From Williamsoniiplasma luminosum (lineage in GTDB: Bacteria; Bacillota_I; Bacilli_A; Mycoplasmatales; Mycoplasmataceae): 64,000 nucleotides of DNA. The stretch's first letter is position 1, and each line of letters opens with the position of its first letter. Shown here piece by piece: positions 23,750 to 33,582 of this stretch. The position numbers and the translations under genes were made by a program. The stretch spans positions 372,001 to 436,000 of the forward strand of contig NZ_CP024963.1 of assembly GCF_002803985.1 (NCBI RefSeq), read 5' to 3'. The notes under the pieces are model-generated. The model did not search any database, had not been told where the DNA came from, and saw only the letters and a program-made list of their open reading frames with translations.

Positions 23750-25351
23750 ATGAGAAAATTAACAAGACAGTTAGTTATTTTGTTTGTTGTTTTTGTAATT
23801 TACTTCGGTTATACAACCTTTGTTGATGGGCTATCATTATTCCACACAAATTTTGATCTTTATGATCCTAAATCTGTGGAATCTCTGATTGCTGTGGTTG
23901 GTAAAGGTACTGCACAAGGTACATCAACTTTTGATAAGTACCTTACTTGAACCAATGATGGTTGACAAGCTAAAGAATCTTTTATCATCATATTGAATCA
24001 GGTTAAAACAACAATTAATGCCGGAAGCATTATTTCAGTCCCTGATTTTATCGGTGGATTCTGAGCAGCAAACTCATTAACAGCTACTATCCTAGCTCCG
24101 TTTAAATTAGTATTGGTTGGGGGGGTTTTCGCAATGTTGGTCCCACTAACAAAAACAATCTTCTTTGGAACAGTGATTGGAATCAAATCATACTTGAAAT
24201 CAAGAAGATCAAACATTTTATTTAATTATCAAAACGCTATTAAATTCACAAGTGAATTACATGAAAAATTAGTTGCTGGTGACTTTGAACAAGTTAAAGC
24301 AGCATATGGTTCATATAATGGTTTAGCATTAAAACCAGCATTTTTAGTTAACATGATGGATGAAATTGGTGATGTTTTAATAGTTGAAGGAAGTTTGAAA
24401 AAATTCATTCAACCATGTGAAGTGGTTGTCAATTCACTAAAAGAAATGTATGAAAAAGAACGTAGAAACATGCTAACAGCAAAACAAGATGAAATGTTCT
24501 TTGACTTCAAAAGAGGATATGAATACACATCAATTGGTTCAAAATATTCAATCGCGTATTACAAAGCAATTGATACTAAAGTTGAATCAAAATCAAAATT
24601 AGCATGAAAATTATATTCATTAGAAATGTTTAGATTTTACATCTTCTTCATTTTTGCAATTGTTCCAACAGTGATCATTAATGTAATTTTACTTCCATTA
24701 ATTGGTTTAGCTGGAGAAGCTGGAAATGCTGCACCAGCATTAATTATTGTAATTTGATTTGCAAGTGCAATTATTTTGCATGCAATATTTACATTAACAA
24801 AATCTTCATATAAAAATATGAAAAAAGAGTTATTGAAACCAGCAATTACATATTATGGATTAATGATTGTGATGGCAATTACTTTAGCAATTGGAATTAA
24901 TGGAATTATTGCCATGGGACCAATTACAGCACCTGGATCTTCATCAGCGATGATGACTATCTTCTTCTCAAGATTGGGAGTTGCTGTGTTATCAACTTGC
25001 TTAATCATGTATGTGATTTCGACTTTAATGGATGCTAATAAAGCTGCCACAGGAATGACTAAAAAAGTTATCCTTGATGGAGTTATTCTTCCACTTATCG
25101 CTTGATTATTATCAACTGGGTTAAACTTAGTTGGAATGATTTTGGGATTAGCCCATGTTGAAACAAACTTAGATGCAGTCTTTTCAGCAGTTTCAATCGG
25201 TGTTCTAATCGCCTTTTGAGTTTATCTTTCAGTATCTGGAGTATTATTAAATAATATTGTAATTCCTTCACGTAAAAAGAGAGTTGAAACTCAACAAGCT
25301 TTAGCCGCTGAAGGAAAAGCTGCTCAAGATAAATCTGAAGCTAAAAACTAA
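23750..25351 (+). CDS. polytopic membrane protein of unknown function (533 aa)
   Basis: Starts at ATG 23750 with AAAGGAAA upstream and reads through TGA codons. It has an N-terminal helix (about residues 7-22), a hydrophobic segment near 120-145, and a soluble cytoplasmic-type middle (about 150-285, Lys/Glu-rich). Then come about six helices to residue 505 and an Ala/Lys/Glu-rich tail. The layout is like conserved Mollicute membrane proteins of unknown role, and no transporter signature is recognised. It is monocistronic between two terminators, so its neighbours give no functional hint. Confidence 0.75.
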
Positions 25352-25357
25352 AACCTT

Positions 25358-25386
25358 AAAAAACATCAATCATTGATGTTTTTTTA
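25358..25386 (+). terminator. terminator of the 23750 gene
   Basis: Stem AAAAAACATCAA/TTGATGTTTTTT with loop TCA and a T tail. A TATAAT at 25390-25395 directly after it is a likely -10 for coaD. Confidence 0.85.
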
Positions 25387-25412
25387 TTTTATAATTTATT
25401 AATGAGGTATTT

Positions 25413-25847
25413 ATGTTAGAAAAACAAAAAATTATGTTTGCTGGAAGTTTTGATCCAATGCATCAAGGACACCTTGCTTTAATTCATCGCGCGTTAAAAT
25501 TTTTTGATCAAGTCGTGATTGTTGTGACCAACAATCCCGAAAAAACTGACCAAACAGATGTTGATATTAGGGTTCAACAAATCCAAACGTTAATTCAAAA
25601 TAATCCCAACATCGAAATCATGATTAACCAAAATCAATTAACAATTGATTTTGCCCAAATGCATAATTTAAAATTTTTACTTCGTGGAGTAAGAAACATT
25701 GAAGATTTTAGTTTTGAAGTCGAAATGGCTCAAGCGAATAAAATTTTGAACCCAAATATTGAAACAATTATTTTAATTTCCGATGCCGAGGATGCTAAAA
25801 TTTCATCAAGATTTATTCAACAAATTGATAAAATTCGCAAAAAATAG
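25413..25847 (+). CDS. coaD: phosphopantetheine adenylyltransferase
   Basis: Transfers AMP from ATP to 4'-phosphopantetheine to make dephospho-CoA, the penultimate step of CoA synthesis. The 144-aa protein shows the nucleotidyltransferase motif GSFDPMHQGHLALI (HxGH), LLRGVRNIEDFSFEVEMAQANK and the ISSRFIQQI end, equivalent to the usual SSxxVR. A TGAGG ribosome site precedes it. TATAAT at 25390-25395 would give a short leader. CoA supports the acyl carrier protein system encoded 2 kb downstream. Confidence 0.95.
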   Translation: MLEKQKIMFAGSFDPMHQGHLALIHRALKFFDQVVIVVTNNPEKTDQTDVDIRVQQIQTLIQNNPNIEIMINQNQLTIDFAQMHNLKFLLRGVRNIEDFSFEVEMAQANKILNPNIETIILISDAEDAKISSRFIQQIDKIRKK

Positions 25848-25886
25848 CTATATTTAACTAAATTCATTTTTCTTTGTGTTTTTGAT

Positions 25887-25915
25887 TTGACTTTAAGAAG
25901 GACATAATTTATTAT
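25887..25915 (+). promoter_or_regulatory. promoter of tRNA-His
   Basis: TTGACT (25887-25892) and TATTAT (25910-25915) with a 17-base spacer, about 19 bases before the tRNA. Confidence 0.7.
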
Positions 25916-25933
25916 TTATATGTTGCTATATAT

Positions 25934-26010
25934 GGCGTGTATGGCGAAGTGGTTAACGCACCGGGTTGTGGTTCCGGCATACGAGGGTTCAATTCCCTTT
26001 ATACGCCCCA
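25934..26010 (+). tRNA. trnH: tRNA-His (GTG)
   Basis: Cloverleaf with the extra G-1 opposite C73 that identifies tRNA-His. Acceptor is GCGTGTA/TATACGC, anticodon stem CCGGG/TCCGG with loop TTGTGGT (anticodon GTG), T arm GAGGG-TTCAATT-CCCTT, and encoded CCA. Confidence 0.97.
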
Positions 26011-26021
26011 TTATTTTAAAA

Positions 26022-26050
26022 AATAACTAACCTTTTTGGTTAGTTTTTAA
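26022..26050 (+). terminator. terminator of tRNA-His
   Basis: Stem AACTAACC/GGTTAGTT with loop TTTTT, then TTTAATTTTTTTT. Confidence 0.82.
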
Positions 26051-26082
26051 TTTTTTTTCCTAATCTATATAGAGGTGGAAAA

Positions 26083-26976
26083 ATGATTGGAGAACATATA
26101 AATATAAAAACAGAAATGCTTGCTAATAGTTTGAACATTAAAACGGCAGCATCCTTTATGAATAAAGTTATTCATAAGGACAAAGAAGGCTATTATAAAA
26201 TGTTGGTTTGATTTAAATCAAAAGACATTTCGCTTTTAAAGAATTTTAATATAAATTTCTTTATGAATGTGAATGATAAAAGAGCAGAGCTCGAAACGAG
26301 TAAATATGACAAAAATTTTGAAATGGATCACAACGTTTTGGCTGTAAAAATTCCAGCCGAAATGTATTCTGACCAAATGCAAATCAATTATGTCTACACG
26401 TATAATGGTTATTACGAAGGTAAAGGACATATTAAAATTAATTTAAATTTACAAGATGAAAAAATTATTGATAATGAAGTTTTAATTTTTGATGATCAAG
26501 AAAAATGATCAATTGTCAGACATGTTGAGAATGTCTATCATCCATTCTTTTACAATCAAAGATATTCGAATTTATTTAATATTAAATACAAAACAATTGT
26601 CCAGAAATATTTTAAAATTCCAAATAAAGAAACAGAAGAAATGGTTGATAATGTTTTAAACGAAGTTTATGCTAAAAATTTTAATTTTAATAAGTTAGAA
26701 ATAGTGGCTGATAACCCCAAAAAATATGATTTTAAACCCAGTGTTAAAATGGAGACCAAAAATGATTTATTAGCTATTAATTTAGATAATAATTTGTTCA
26801 TCGATGAAAGCAAACAAATAATTCAAGAAGGAGGAACCCAAAAAGGAATGCTTTTTAATCCCTATAATAATGGGGGTCAATACATTAATTTAAATTACGA
26901 ACTATTTGGTAAAAAATATTTTGTCAATTTTAAATTAGAAATTCCTAAAATTGATTATGAAAAATTGACTAACTAA
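26083..26976 (+). CDS. hypothetical protein (297 aa)
   Basis: A clear gene: AGAGGTGG ribosome site, long frame through TGA codons and normal composition, but no recognised family. It has no signal peptide or membrane helix. The sequence is rich in Asn, Lys, Tyr and Phe and looks like two alternating-strand beta regions (about residues 40-150 and 200-290) joined by a helical stretch (about 175-205). It lies after the tRNA-His terminator and 19 bases before another unknown reading frame with one membrane helix, with which it may form an operon. Confidence 0.7.
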
Positions 26977-26995
26977 TAAAAATAAGTGAATAAAT

Positions 26996-27304
26996 GTGGT
27001 TTGCGTTTTGCTGTTTTGATTGAGCATTATGGGGATGAGCATCACAATAATTTTGCATTTCACAGCGTTTAACGCCAAACCCCAACCAGTTTTAGAACCA
27101 ATTGTTTTAACGCAACCAGAAATCAATTCAGTTGCGAATAAAAATTCAATTGATGTCAAAAAACTTTATGAAGTTTTAAGAAAGAGAAACCCCAATCTTA
27201 AATACAATATTGAATTTAACAAGCGTAAAACATCAGAAGTAAAAATAAATTATGAAAAGGATGGGGGCAAACATAGTTGAATTTATAAGTTGCATTATGA
27301 CTAA
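26996..27304 (+). CDS. hypothetical single-pass membrane protein (about 102 aa)
   Basis: Frame ends at TAA 27302-27304. The start is uncertain: GTG 26996 includes the whole hydrophobic segment, while TTG 27020 or ATG 27029 would trim it. None has a good ribosome site, so it may depend on translation from the gene upstream. The segment starting VVCVLLFWLSIMGMSITIIL is a likely membrane helix. The rest is a charged domain with KKLYEVLRKRNPNLKYNIEF. No family is recognised. Confidence 0.5.
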
Positions 27305-27421
27305 TTTTTCTAAAATCGATTGGCCCTTTTTGCACCACTCCCGTGTAAATGTGTTACTAAAATGATGGATATTTTTTTATAATTTTTATAAAAATAGTAT
27401 AATAACATTAAAGGTGGAAAC

Positions 27422-27649
27422 ATGGATAAAATATACGAACAAATTGTAAAGTCGCTTAAAAATAAAGGGGCTAAAGGGGCAATTAACAAACAAACTAGAT
27501 TTACAGATATTGGGGTGGATTCTTTAGATTTAATGGATATGGTGATTCAATTAGAAGATGAATTATCAATTCGTATTCCTGATGATCAACTTTTAAATAT
27601 TGAAACTCTTGATCAATTGCTTAAAATTATTGAACAATTAAAGAAATAA
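27422..27649 (+). CDS. acpP: acyl carrier protein
   Basis: Carries acyl chains on a phosphopantetheine arm. The 75-aa acidic helical protein has the modification-site motif GVDSLDLMDMVIQLED (Ser in DSL), with the following EDELSIRIPDD helix. AAAGGTGG precedes the ATG, and two TATAAT boxes lie upstream (27378-27383 and 27398-27403). In Mollicutes without fatty acid synthesis, ACP serves phospholipid acyl transfer, which fits the nearby DegV/FakB-like genes. Confidence 0.93.
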   Translation: MDKIYEQIVKSLKNKGAKGAINKQTRFTDIGVDSLDLMDMVIQLEDELSIRIPDDQLLNIETLDQLLKIIEQLKK

Positions 27650-28099
27650 ATGCAAACATCAGTTCAAGAGAAAAAATATGAAGAGATAATTGCAAAATTA
27701 AAAAAAGAAGGCATTAGAGTTACTAAAGTCAGATCTCAAATTATTAAAGTTATCATCATGAATGAACACCCAACCATCAATGATATTCGCAATAAATTAG
27801 AAGAAAGAATATCAAATATAAATGTTATGAGTATTTATAACACACTAGATTTGTTATTAGAAAAACACTTACTATTTGCCAATACATTTAATGGCAAGGA
27901 AATTTGTTATGAAATTCAGGATTTGAAATCTGTGCATCTAAAATGTGATAATTGTTTGACGATTACGCATATTGATGCAAAAGAGTTGGAATCGATGAAT
28001 ACATCACAATTAAAAGAATTAGCAATTAAACATGGTTTACTTTTGGATCATTTTAAAATTGAAATTCACGGCCTATGTAAAAAATGCAACCTTCAATAA
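27650..28099 (+). CDS. fur: Fur family metal-responsive regulator
   Basis: The 149-aa protein has a winged-helix N-terminal domain (KKEGIRVTKVRSQIIKVI, then NVMSIYNTLDLLLE) and a metal-binding C-terminal half. The two CxxC pairs, HLKCDNC and HGLCKKC, form a structural zinc site. Members sense Fe, Zn, Mn or peroxide; which one is not clear here. Its ATG follows the acpP stop directly (TAAATG) with no spacer, so it is co-transcribed and probably translationally coupled. The last codons form the left arm of a long hairpin. Confidence 0.9.
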   Translation: MQTSVQEKKYEEIIAKLKKEGIRVTKVRSQIIKVIIMNEHPTINDIRNKLEERISNINVMSIYNTLDLLLEKHLLFANTFNGKEICYEIQDLKSVHLKCDNCLTITHIDAKELESMNTSQLKELAIKHGLLLDHFKIEIHGLCKKCNLQ

Positions 28100-28130
28100 A
28101 CCTTTATTCATAAAGTTTATTGAAGGTTGC
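28086..28130 (+). terminator. long hairpin overlapping the fur stop codon
   Basis: A 15-base arm (28086-28100) pairs with 28116-28130, with a 5-base inner stem (TTTAT/ATAAA) and one bulge. It overlaps the last four codons and stop of fur. There is no T-tract behind it, so it may be an mRNA 3'-stabilising structure or a non-canonical terminator. Confidence 0.5.
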
Positions 28131-28147
28131 TTTGATTCCGAATCAAA
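28131..28147. promoter_or_regulatory. perfect 8-1-8 dyad, possible operator
   Basis: TTTGATTC-C-GAATCAAA is a perfect dyad directly after the fur hairpin and 70 bases before the tRNA-Trp promoter. It could be a protein-binding site or part of the 3' structure of the acpP-fur mRNA. Confidence 0.35.
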
Positions 28148-28216
28148 TTTAGCATTTAAATTTATGTGACAAGTCTATTTGAACTTGAGCATATTTAAAT
28201 TATTTTTAAAGCAATA

Positions 28217-28245
28217 TTGCCTTATTAATAACTCGTTGCTATAAT
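28217..28245 (+). promoter_or_regulatory. strong promoter of the tRNA-Trp pair
   Basis: TTGCCT (28217-28222), 17-base spacer, and TATAAT (28240-28245) preceded by TGC, so it is also an extended -10. The first tRNA begins 27 bases further on. Confidence 0.82.
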
Positions 28246-28272
28246 TAGAAAGTCTTTGGATAAATTAATTAT

Positions 28273-28348
28273 AGGGGCATAGTTCAGTTGGTAGAACATC
28301 GGTCTTCAAAACCGAGTGTCACGAGTTCAAGTCTTGTTGCCCCTGCCA
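28273..28348 (+). tRNA. trnW: tRNA-Trp (TCA), reads UGA and UGG
   Basis: Cloverleaf with acceptor AGGGGCA/TGCCCCT, anticodon stem TCGGT/ACCGA with loop CTTCAAA (anticodon TCA), T arm ACGAG-TTCAAGT-CTTGT, discriminator G and encoded CCA. Anticodon UCA is the decoder for UGA as tryptophan and explains the TGA codons across the window. Confidence 0.97.
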
Positions 28349-28360
28349 ACATAAAAACTG

Positions 28361-28387
28361 TCGCACACTTGTGCGATTTATTTATTT
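28361..28387 (+). terminator. attenuator-like hairpin between the tRNA-Trp genes
   Basis: Stem TCGCAC/GTGCGA with loop ACTT followed by TTTATTTATTT. Its G/C-rich stem and T-rich tail form a weak terminator within the tandem tRNA unit, which would lower transcription of the second tRNA. Confidence 0.6.
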
Positions 28388-28462
28388 AGGGGTGTAGTTC
28401 AATGGTAGAACAGTGGTCTCCAAAACCACGTGTTGAGAGTTCGATTCTTTTCACCCCTGCCA
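28388..28462 (+). tRNA. trnW: tRNA-Trp (CCA), reads UGG
   Basis: Cloverleaf with acceptor AGGGGTG/CACCCCT, anticodon stem GTGGT/ACCAC with loop CTCCAAA (anticodon CCA), T arm GAGAG-TTCGATT-CTTTT, discriminator G and encoded CCA. It is closely similar to the UCA tRNA upstream and probably a duplicate of it. Confidence 0.97.
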
Positions 28463-28473
28463 AAAGACAAAAT

Positions 28474-28503
28474 AAAAAACAACTTGTTAAAAGTTGTTTT
28501 TTT
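28474..28503. terminator. bidirectional terminator: tRNA-Trp pair and degV genes
   Basis: Stem AAAAAACAACTT/AAGTTGTTTTTT with loop GTTAA. It lies between the + strand tRNAs and the - strand degV stop at 28508. Confidence 0.82.
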
Positions 28504-28507
28504 AATT

Positions 28508-29365
28508 TTAGTATTTTAAATCAGTTATGACAAATCCCAAAGTTTCGATTCCTGCATGAATTGGATAAAGAGCAGAAATTGGTTCAGTTGTAAACTTGAT
28601 TTTAGCTTGATTAAAAGCTTCATTAACTGCATCAATATATTTTTGACTTGCTAATTGTGAACACAAGAAGATAACTCTTGGGTTTCTGCCTTTAAATTCA
28701 TTTTGAACAGTTTCAATCACCTTATTCATAATTGAGTGAATACTGCGTCCGATCGCTTGTTTTTCTGGTTTTTCTTGTCAACGAATTAAAACTTTGGTTT
28801 TAAGAATGTTTAGCACAGACGAAATAACAGTTTTTGCTCTTCCACCGCTCGCAAGTGATCGAAGATCACTTGGAAGAATTGAAATATAAACATTATCTAA
28901 ATGATAATCATATTCTTTAACAACTTCTTCAGGAGTTTTAAGCTTTTCGTTTTGAATTTGGCCATTTAAATATAAAGCCATTTCTCTAATTGCTTGTCCA
29001 GCAATAGTTTTGTTTTCAATCACTGTGACAGTGTTTTTGAATTCATCACTTCTAGCAACAACCATGGCAGTTGAAAGCATTGAAGAAAGGTTGCCTGTAA
29101 TTGGAATATGAATAACGTGATCGTATTTTTTTAACATCTCATTATATTTAACTTCTAGTTCACCAGGTGAAGCTTGACTAGTTTTGAATTGTTTACCATT
29201 TTTGATTAATTCTCAAAAATTGATTTTTTTAACATTGGCTGGTGTATCTAAAATATCGATACCATCAGCTGAAGTTATATGAAGAGGAATTACTTCAATA
29301 TTTGTGCCCTCAAAATTGTTGGCATCAATGATAGCTGAACTATCAATTAAAATTCCTATTTTCAT
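28508..29365 (-). CDS. DegV family fatty-acid-binding protein (copy 1)
   Basis: A 285-aa DegV/FakB-type protein, read through TGA codons. DegV proteins bind a fatty acid and, as FakB, present it to the kinase FakA for activation. Visible are the N-terminal ILIDSSA, FKTSQASPGEL, HIPITGNLSSMLSTA and the SLASGGRA segment. The latter corresponds to the usual LKRGGRI. It is second in a two-gene - strand operon: its ATG is 2 bases after the stop of the other degV, and its AGGAG site lies inside that gene's end. No FakA gene is in the window. Confidence 0.88.
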
Positions 29366-29367
29366 AA

Positions 29368-30204
29368 TTATTCTCCTCTTTCTCAAACAATTAAAGCTAC
29401 TGTTTCAGTTCCTGTATGTGAAGCAACGACTTTGGGCATTTTCATCATCATATTAATTTTAAATCCTTCTTTATCCAAAAGCAATTCAATGAGTTCCATT
29501 GTTTCTGGATTCATTTTAGAGTAAGCGATATCAATTTCTTTAACACCTTTACGCTCCTTCTTGATCAATTCTAGTGATTCAAGCACAGCTTTTTTAAAAG
29601 TGCGGGCAGTTGTTTGTTTATCAATTTGACCGTTGTATCTTAAAATCGGGATAATTTTTAGCATTTTAGCTAAAGCAGCTGCTGCTGGAGTAATTCTTCC
29701 CCCACGTTTTAATGTGTCCAAATTTTTTGGAATAATAAAAGCTGTAAATTTATCATGTTTTTTCAAAATCAATTCCATGATTTCAAAACCAGTTTTATTT
29801 TCAGCGATTCAAATTGCAACATTTTTGACTAAATGTTGCAAAATGACTGAGACACCATTTGTGTCAATCACAAAAACTTTACCTTTATATTTTTCTTCAG
29901 TTTCACTTAACATTCTGTAAGTTGAAAATTGACCACTTAATCCTTTTGATAGTCCAGCAAAAATTACTTGATCATATTCCTTTAATAAGTGATCTCACAT
30001 ATCAAGCATTGTTTTTGGTACAGTTAGTGAAGTTTTTAAAGCTTGTGATTCTAAAAGTTCGTAAAAACGTTCTTCAGTTAAGTTCTCATCATCGGGTATT
30101 TGACCCCCGTTTTCCTCAGTAATCATTAATGGTACTTGATAAAGATCTTTGATGTCTTTTAAGTTCCCACCATATGATGAATCTGTTAATATTGCAATTT
30201 TCAT
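29368..30204 (-). CDS. DegV family fatty-acid-binding protein (copy 2)
   Basis: A 278-aa DegV/FakB-type protein with ILTDSSYG at the N-terminus, ALKTSLTVP, FAGLSKGLSGQFSTY and LDTLKRGGRITPAAA, the family hallmark. The frame includes a TGA Trp near the C-terminus (VWERGE) before TAA at 29370. It is divergently transcribed from the ytpR gene. Having two paralogs with different binding-pocket sequences suggests different acyl-chain preferences, as in FakB1/FakB2; this is inference. Confidence 0.9.
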
Positions 30205-30234
30205 TTCTCGTTTTCCTTTGAATTAATACATAAC

Positions 30235-30255
30235 TATAATATACTATATTATAAT
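30235..30255. promoter_or_regulatory. divergent promoter region degV / ytpR
   Basis: The 83-base spacer has TATAAT at 30235-30240 and 30250-30255 on the + strand and at 30253-30248 on the - strand. The overlapping -10 boxes suggest that the divergent operons compete. -35 boxes are not clear. Confidence 0.4.
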
Positions 30256-30287
30256 ATAAACAACCAATTAGAAGGAGTTATTTACAT

Positions 30288-30893
30288 ATGAATTTAAAAT
30301 ATGGAATTTTTTATAATGTTCAATTCGACACCCTTTTAGTAACCTTAAATAGTGATGACAAAAACTTGAAAACCGAGCAAATTAATGATGTGATCATTTT
30401 AAAATCAAACGATTTAATTGTTGGTTTTAACATCTTAAATGTCAGCAAAGAAATTGCTTTGAAACCTGGAATGATTAGTGAAAACATCCAAGCTGTGAAT
30501 TTTGTTGAAAATAAATTAAAAGATATTTATCCATTAAAACAAAATTCACAATTTGTGATTGCCGAAATTCTGGAAATGCATCCAATTGAAGGAACGCACT
30601 TAAATGCATGCAAAATTAAAAATAACGAAGGTGTAGTCGATGTGGTAACTGGCGCTAAAAATGCTTATCCTGGAATGATTACAGTCATGGCAACTAATGG
30701 AACTTGATTGCCGAATGGAAATGTGATTACTGCTGGAATGATGAGAGGATTTCCGACTGTCGGAATGCTTTGTTCAGCCAAGGAATTAAATTTAGATGGT
30801 CACAAATTTAATGTTGATGGTGTTTTGGATTTAGGTTCAACATTTCAAGATCAAGTCGGGAAAAGTTTTTGAGGTGTGTATGAAACTAATTAA
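30288..30893 (+). CDS. ytpR: YtpR family tRNA-binding protein
   Basis: A 201-aa protein with a C-terminal tRNA-binding OB-fold (about residues 85-195), like the N-terminal part of the PheT beta subunit. The sequence FVIAEILEMHPIEGTHLNACKI, VDVVTGAKNAYPGM and MRGFPTVGMLCSAKEL are characteristic of this domain. The N-terminal about 80 residues are the YtpR-specific part. Its precise role is unknown. AGAAGGAG precedes the ATG. It overlaps the pncB start by 14 bases. Confidence 0.88.
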
Positions 30894-31950
30894 TAATTTT
30901 GAATTTGATCCAAGAATCAAAGATGGATATTATTTAGCTGATTATTTTAAAAAAACAGTTTCGATTTTAGATACTTTTAAACCGGACCAAGTAGTGACAA
31001 TGCAATGATTTCAAAGAAAAGAAAACATTATGTTGTGTGGGATTCAAGAAACATTAGCTTTAATTAAATTTGCATCTCCAAATTATAAAAATTTAAAAAT
31101 TTGAACATTGAACGATGGTGATTTTATTTCTCCATTAGAACCTGTTTTAAGAATCGAAGGAAAATATAAAGATTTTGGGTGATTAGAAGGAATGATTGAT
31201 GGAATCTTAAGTAGAGATTCTTCTATTGCCACAAATTTTTACGAAATTAATCAAGCTGCCAATAACAAAACTGTTTTGAATATGAATGATCGTGCTGATC
31301 TTTACAAAAATCAACAAAGTGATGGCTATGCAGCTTACATTGCTGGATGCAAATTTTTTGTTTCAGATGCTTCAATTGAATACTTCAAAGATGACAAATC
31401 AATTGCTCGACCAAGTGGAACAATGCCCCATGCATTAATTCAATCTTTTGATGGAAATACACTAGAAGCAACCATTGCTTTTGCTAAAGTTTTTCCCCAA
31501 ACTAATTTAGTTTCATTGGTTGACTATAATAATGATTGTGTTACACAAGCATTAGAAGTTGCTAATCATTTTGGAGAAAAACTTTATGCCATTCGTTTAG
31601 ACACTGCTGGGAATTTAATTGATGAAACATTAGCTAAGAAAAAAGACCAATTCCCAATTGATGCCAATCTATACGGTGTTAATCAATTTTTAGTCAAGGA
31701 AGTGAGAAACGCATTGGATCAAGCTGGACATCAAAATGTCAAAATTATTGTTTCATCAGGATTTGATGCTCATAAAATCGCAGAATTTGAAAAAGCACAA
31801 ATCCCAGTTGATATTTATGGGGTTGGAGAAGCAATCACTAAAAAAAGAACGAGTTTTACAGGAGACGCTGTCTTAATTGATGGTGTCAAAGAAGCTAAAG
31901 TTGGAAGAACCTACACAGATTCTCAAAAACTAAAAGTATATAAATTTTAA
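30880..31950 (+). CDS. pncB: nicotinate phosphoribosyltransferase
   Basis: Makes nicotinate mononucleotide from nicotinate and PRPP, the entry step of NAD salvage. The 356-aa frame crosses TGA codons and starts within the end of ytpR (GAGGTG upstream). Family features include FxPLEPVLRIEG, the conserved MNDRADLY stretch, ARPSGTMPHALIQSF, IRLDTAGN and IIVSSGFDA, IYGVGEAI. It lacks the long N- and C-terminal extras of larger NAPRTs. Mollicutes cannot make NAD de novo, which fits this salvage role. Confidence 0.9.
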
Positions 31951-31963
31951 AGGAAATAAACAG

Positions 31964-33211
<1,248 letters not shown>

Positions 33212-33271
33212 CAAATTTTGAAAATTTAGTTAAATTATTGATTTCTAATACTGAAATGATATTATACATAT

Positions 33272-33487
33272 GTGAGATGCAATTGCATCTCCGAATTTAC
33301 CTAATTTATAGATCATTTTTTATTTTAGGTTTTTGTTGGTTTTTAATGTTCCAACACTAACTCACTAATCTTACGCAAATACTATTTAAGCTATAAGCTT
33401 TTCGTTTTCTCTCACGTATCTGGTAAGGTTATTAAAATAAAGAAATGAAAAACAAAAAAACATCATCCGTGGTGTTTTTTTGTTTTT
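33272..33487 (+). ncRNA. candidate small structured RNA or long tyrS 3' UTR
   Basis: A promoter-like pair, TTGATT (33238-33243) and TATTAT (33260-33265), lies just before a perfect palindrome, GAGATGCAA/TTGCATCTC. Further hairpins and a strong terminator follow at 33448-33487. That would give a transcript of about 215 bases. It does not match signatures I know for tmRNA, RNase P RNA, SRP RNA or 6S RNA. It may simply be tyrS 3' sequence. Confidence 0.25.
33448..33487. terminator. symmetric terminator downstream of tyrS
   Basis: An 18-bp stem (33448-33465 with 33470-33487, one G-T pair) and loop TCCG, with A-rich left and T-rich right arms. It should work on both strands. Confidence 0.8.
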
Positions 33488-33561
33488 AACATTCAGTCAA
33501 TTTTGCCAAACAGCCCTTAATTTTTTGTCTCTTATGTGTTTGGTAAGTGGAAAAAGCAAAG

Positions 33562-33582
33562 AAAAAACACCATGTGGTGTTA
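33562..33582 (-). terminator. terminator of rpsD
   Basis: On the - strand AACACCA-CA-TGGTGTT is followed by TTTTTC, 6 bases after the rpsD stop. Confidence 0.75.

Noticed and set aside
29859-30122. + strand open frames opposite the degV genes
   Set aside because: The - strand frames carry recognisable DegV motifs and ribosome sites; the + strand frames do not.
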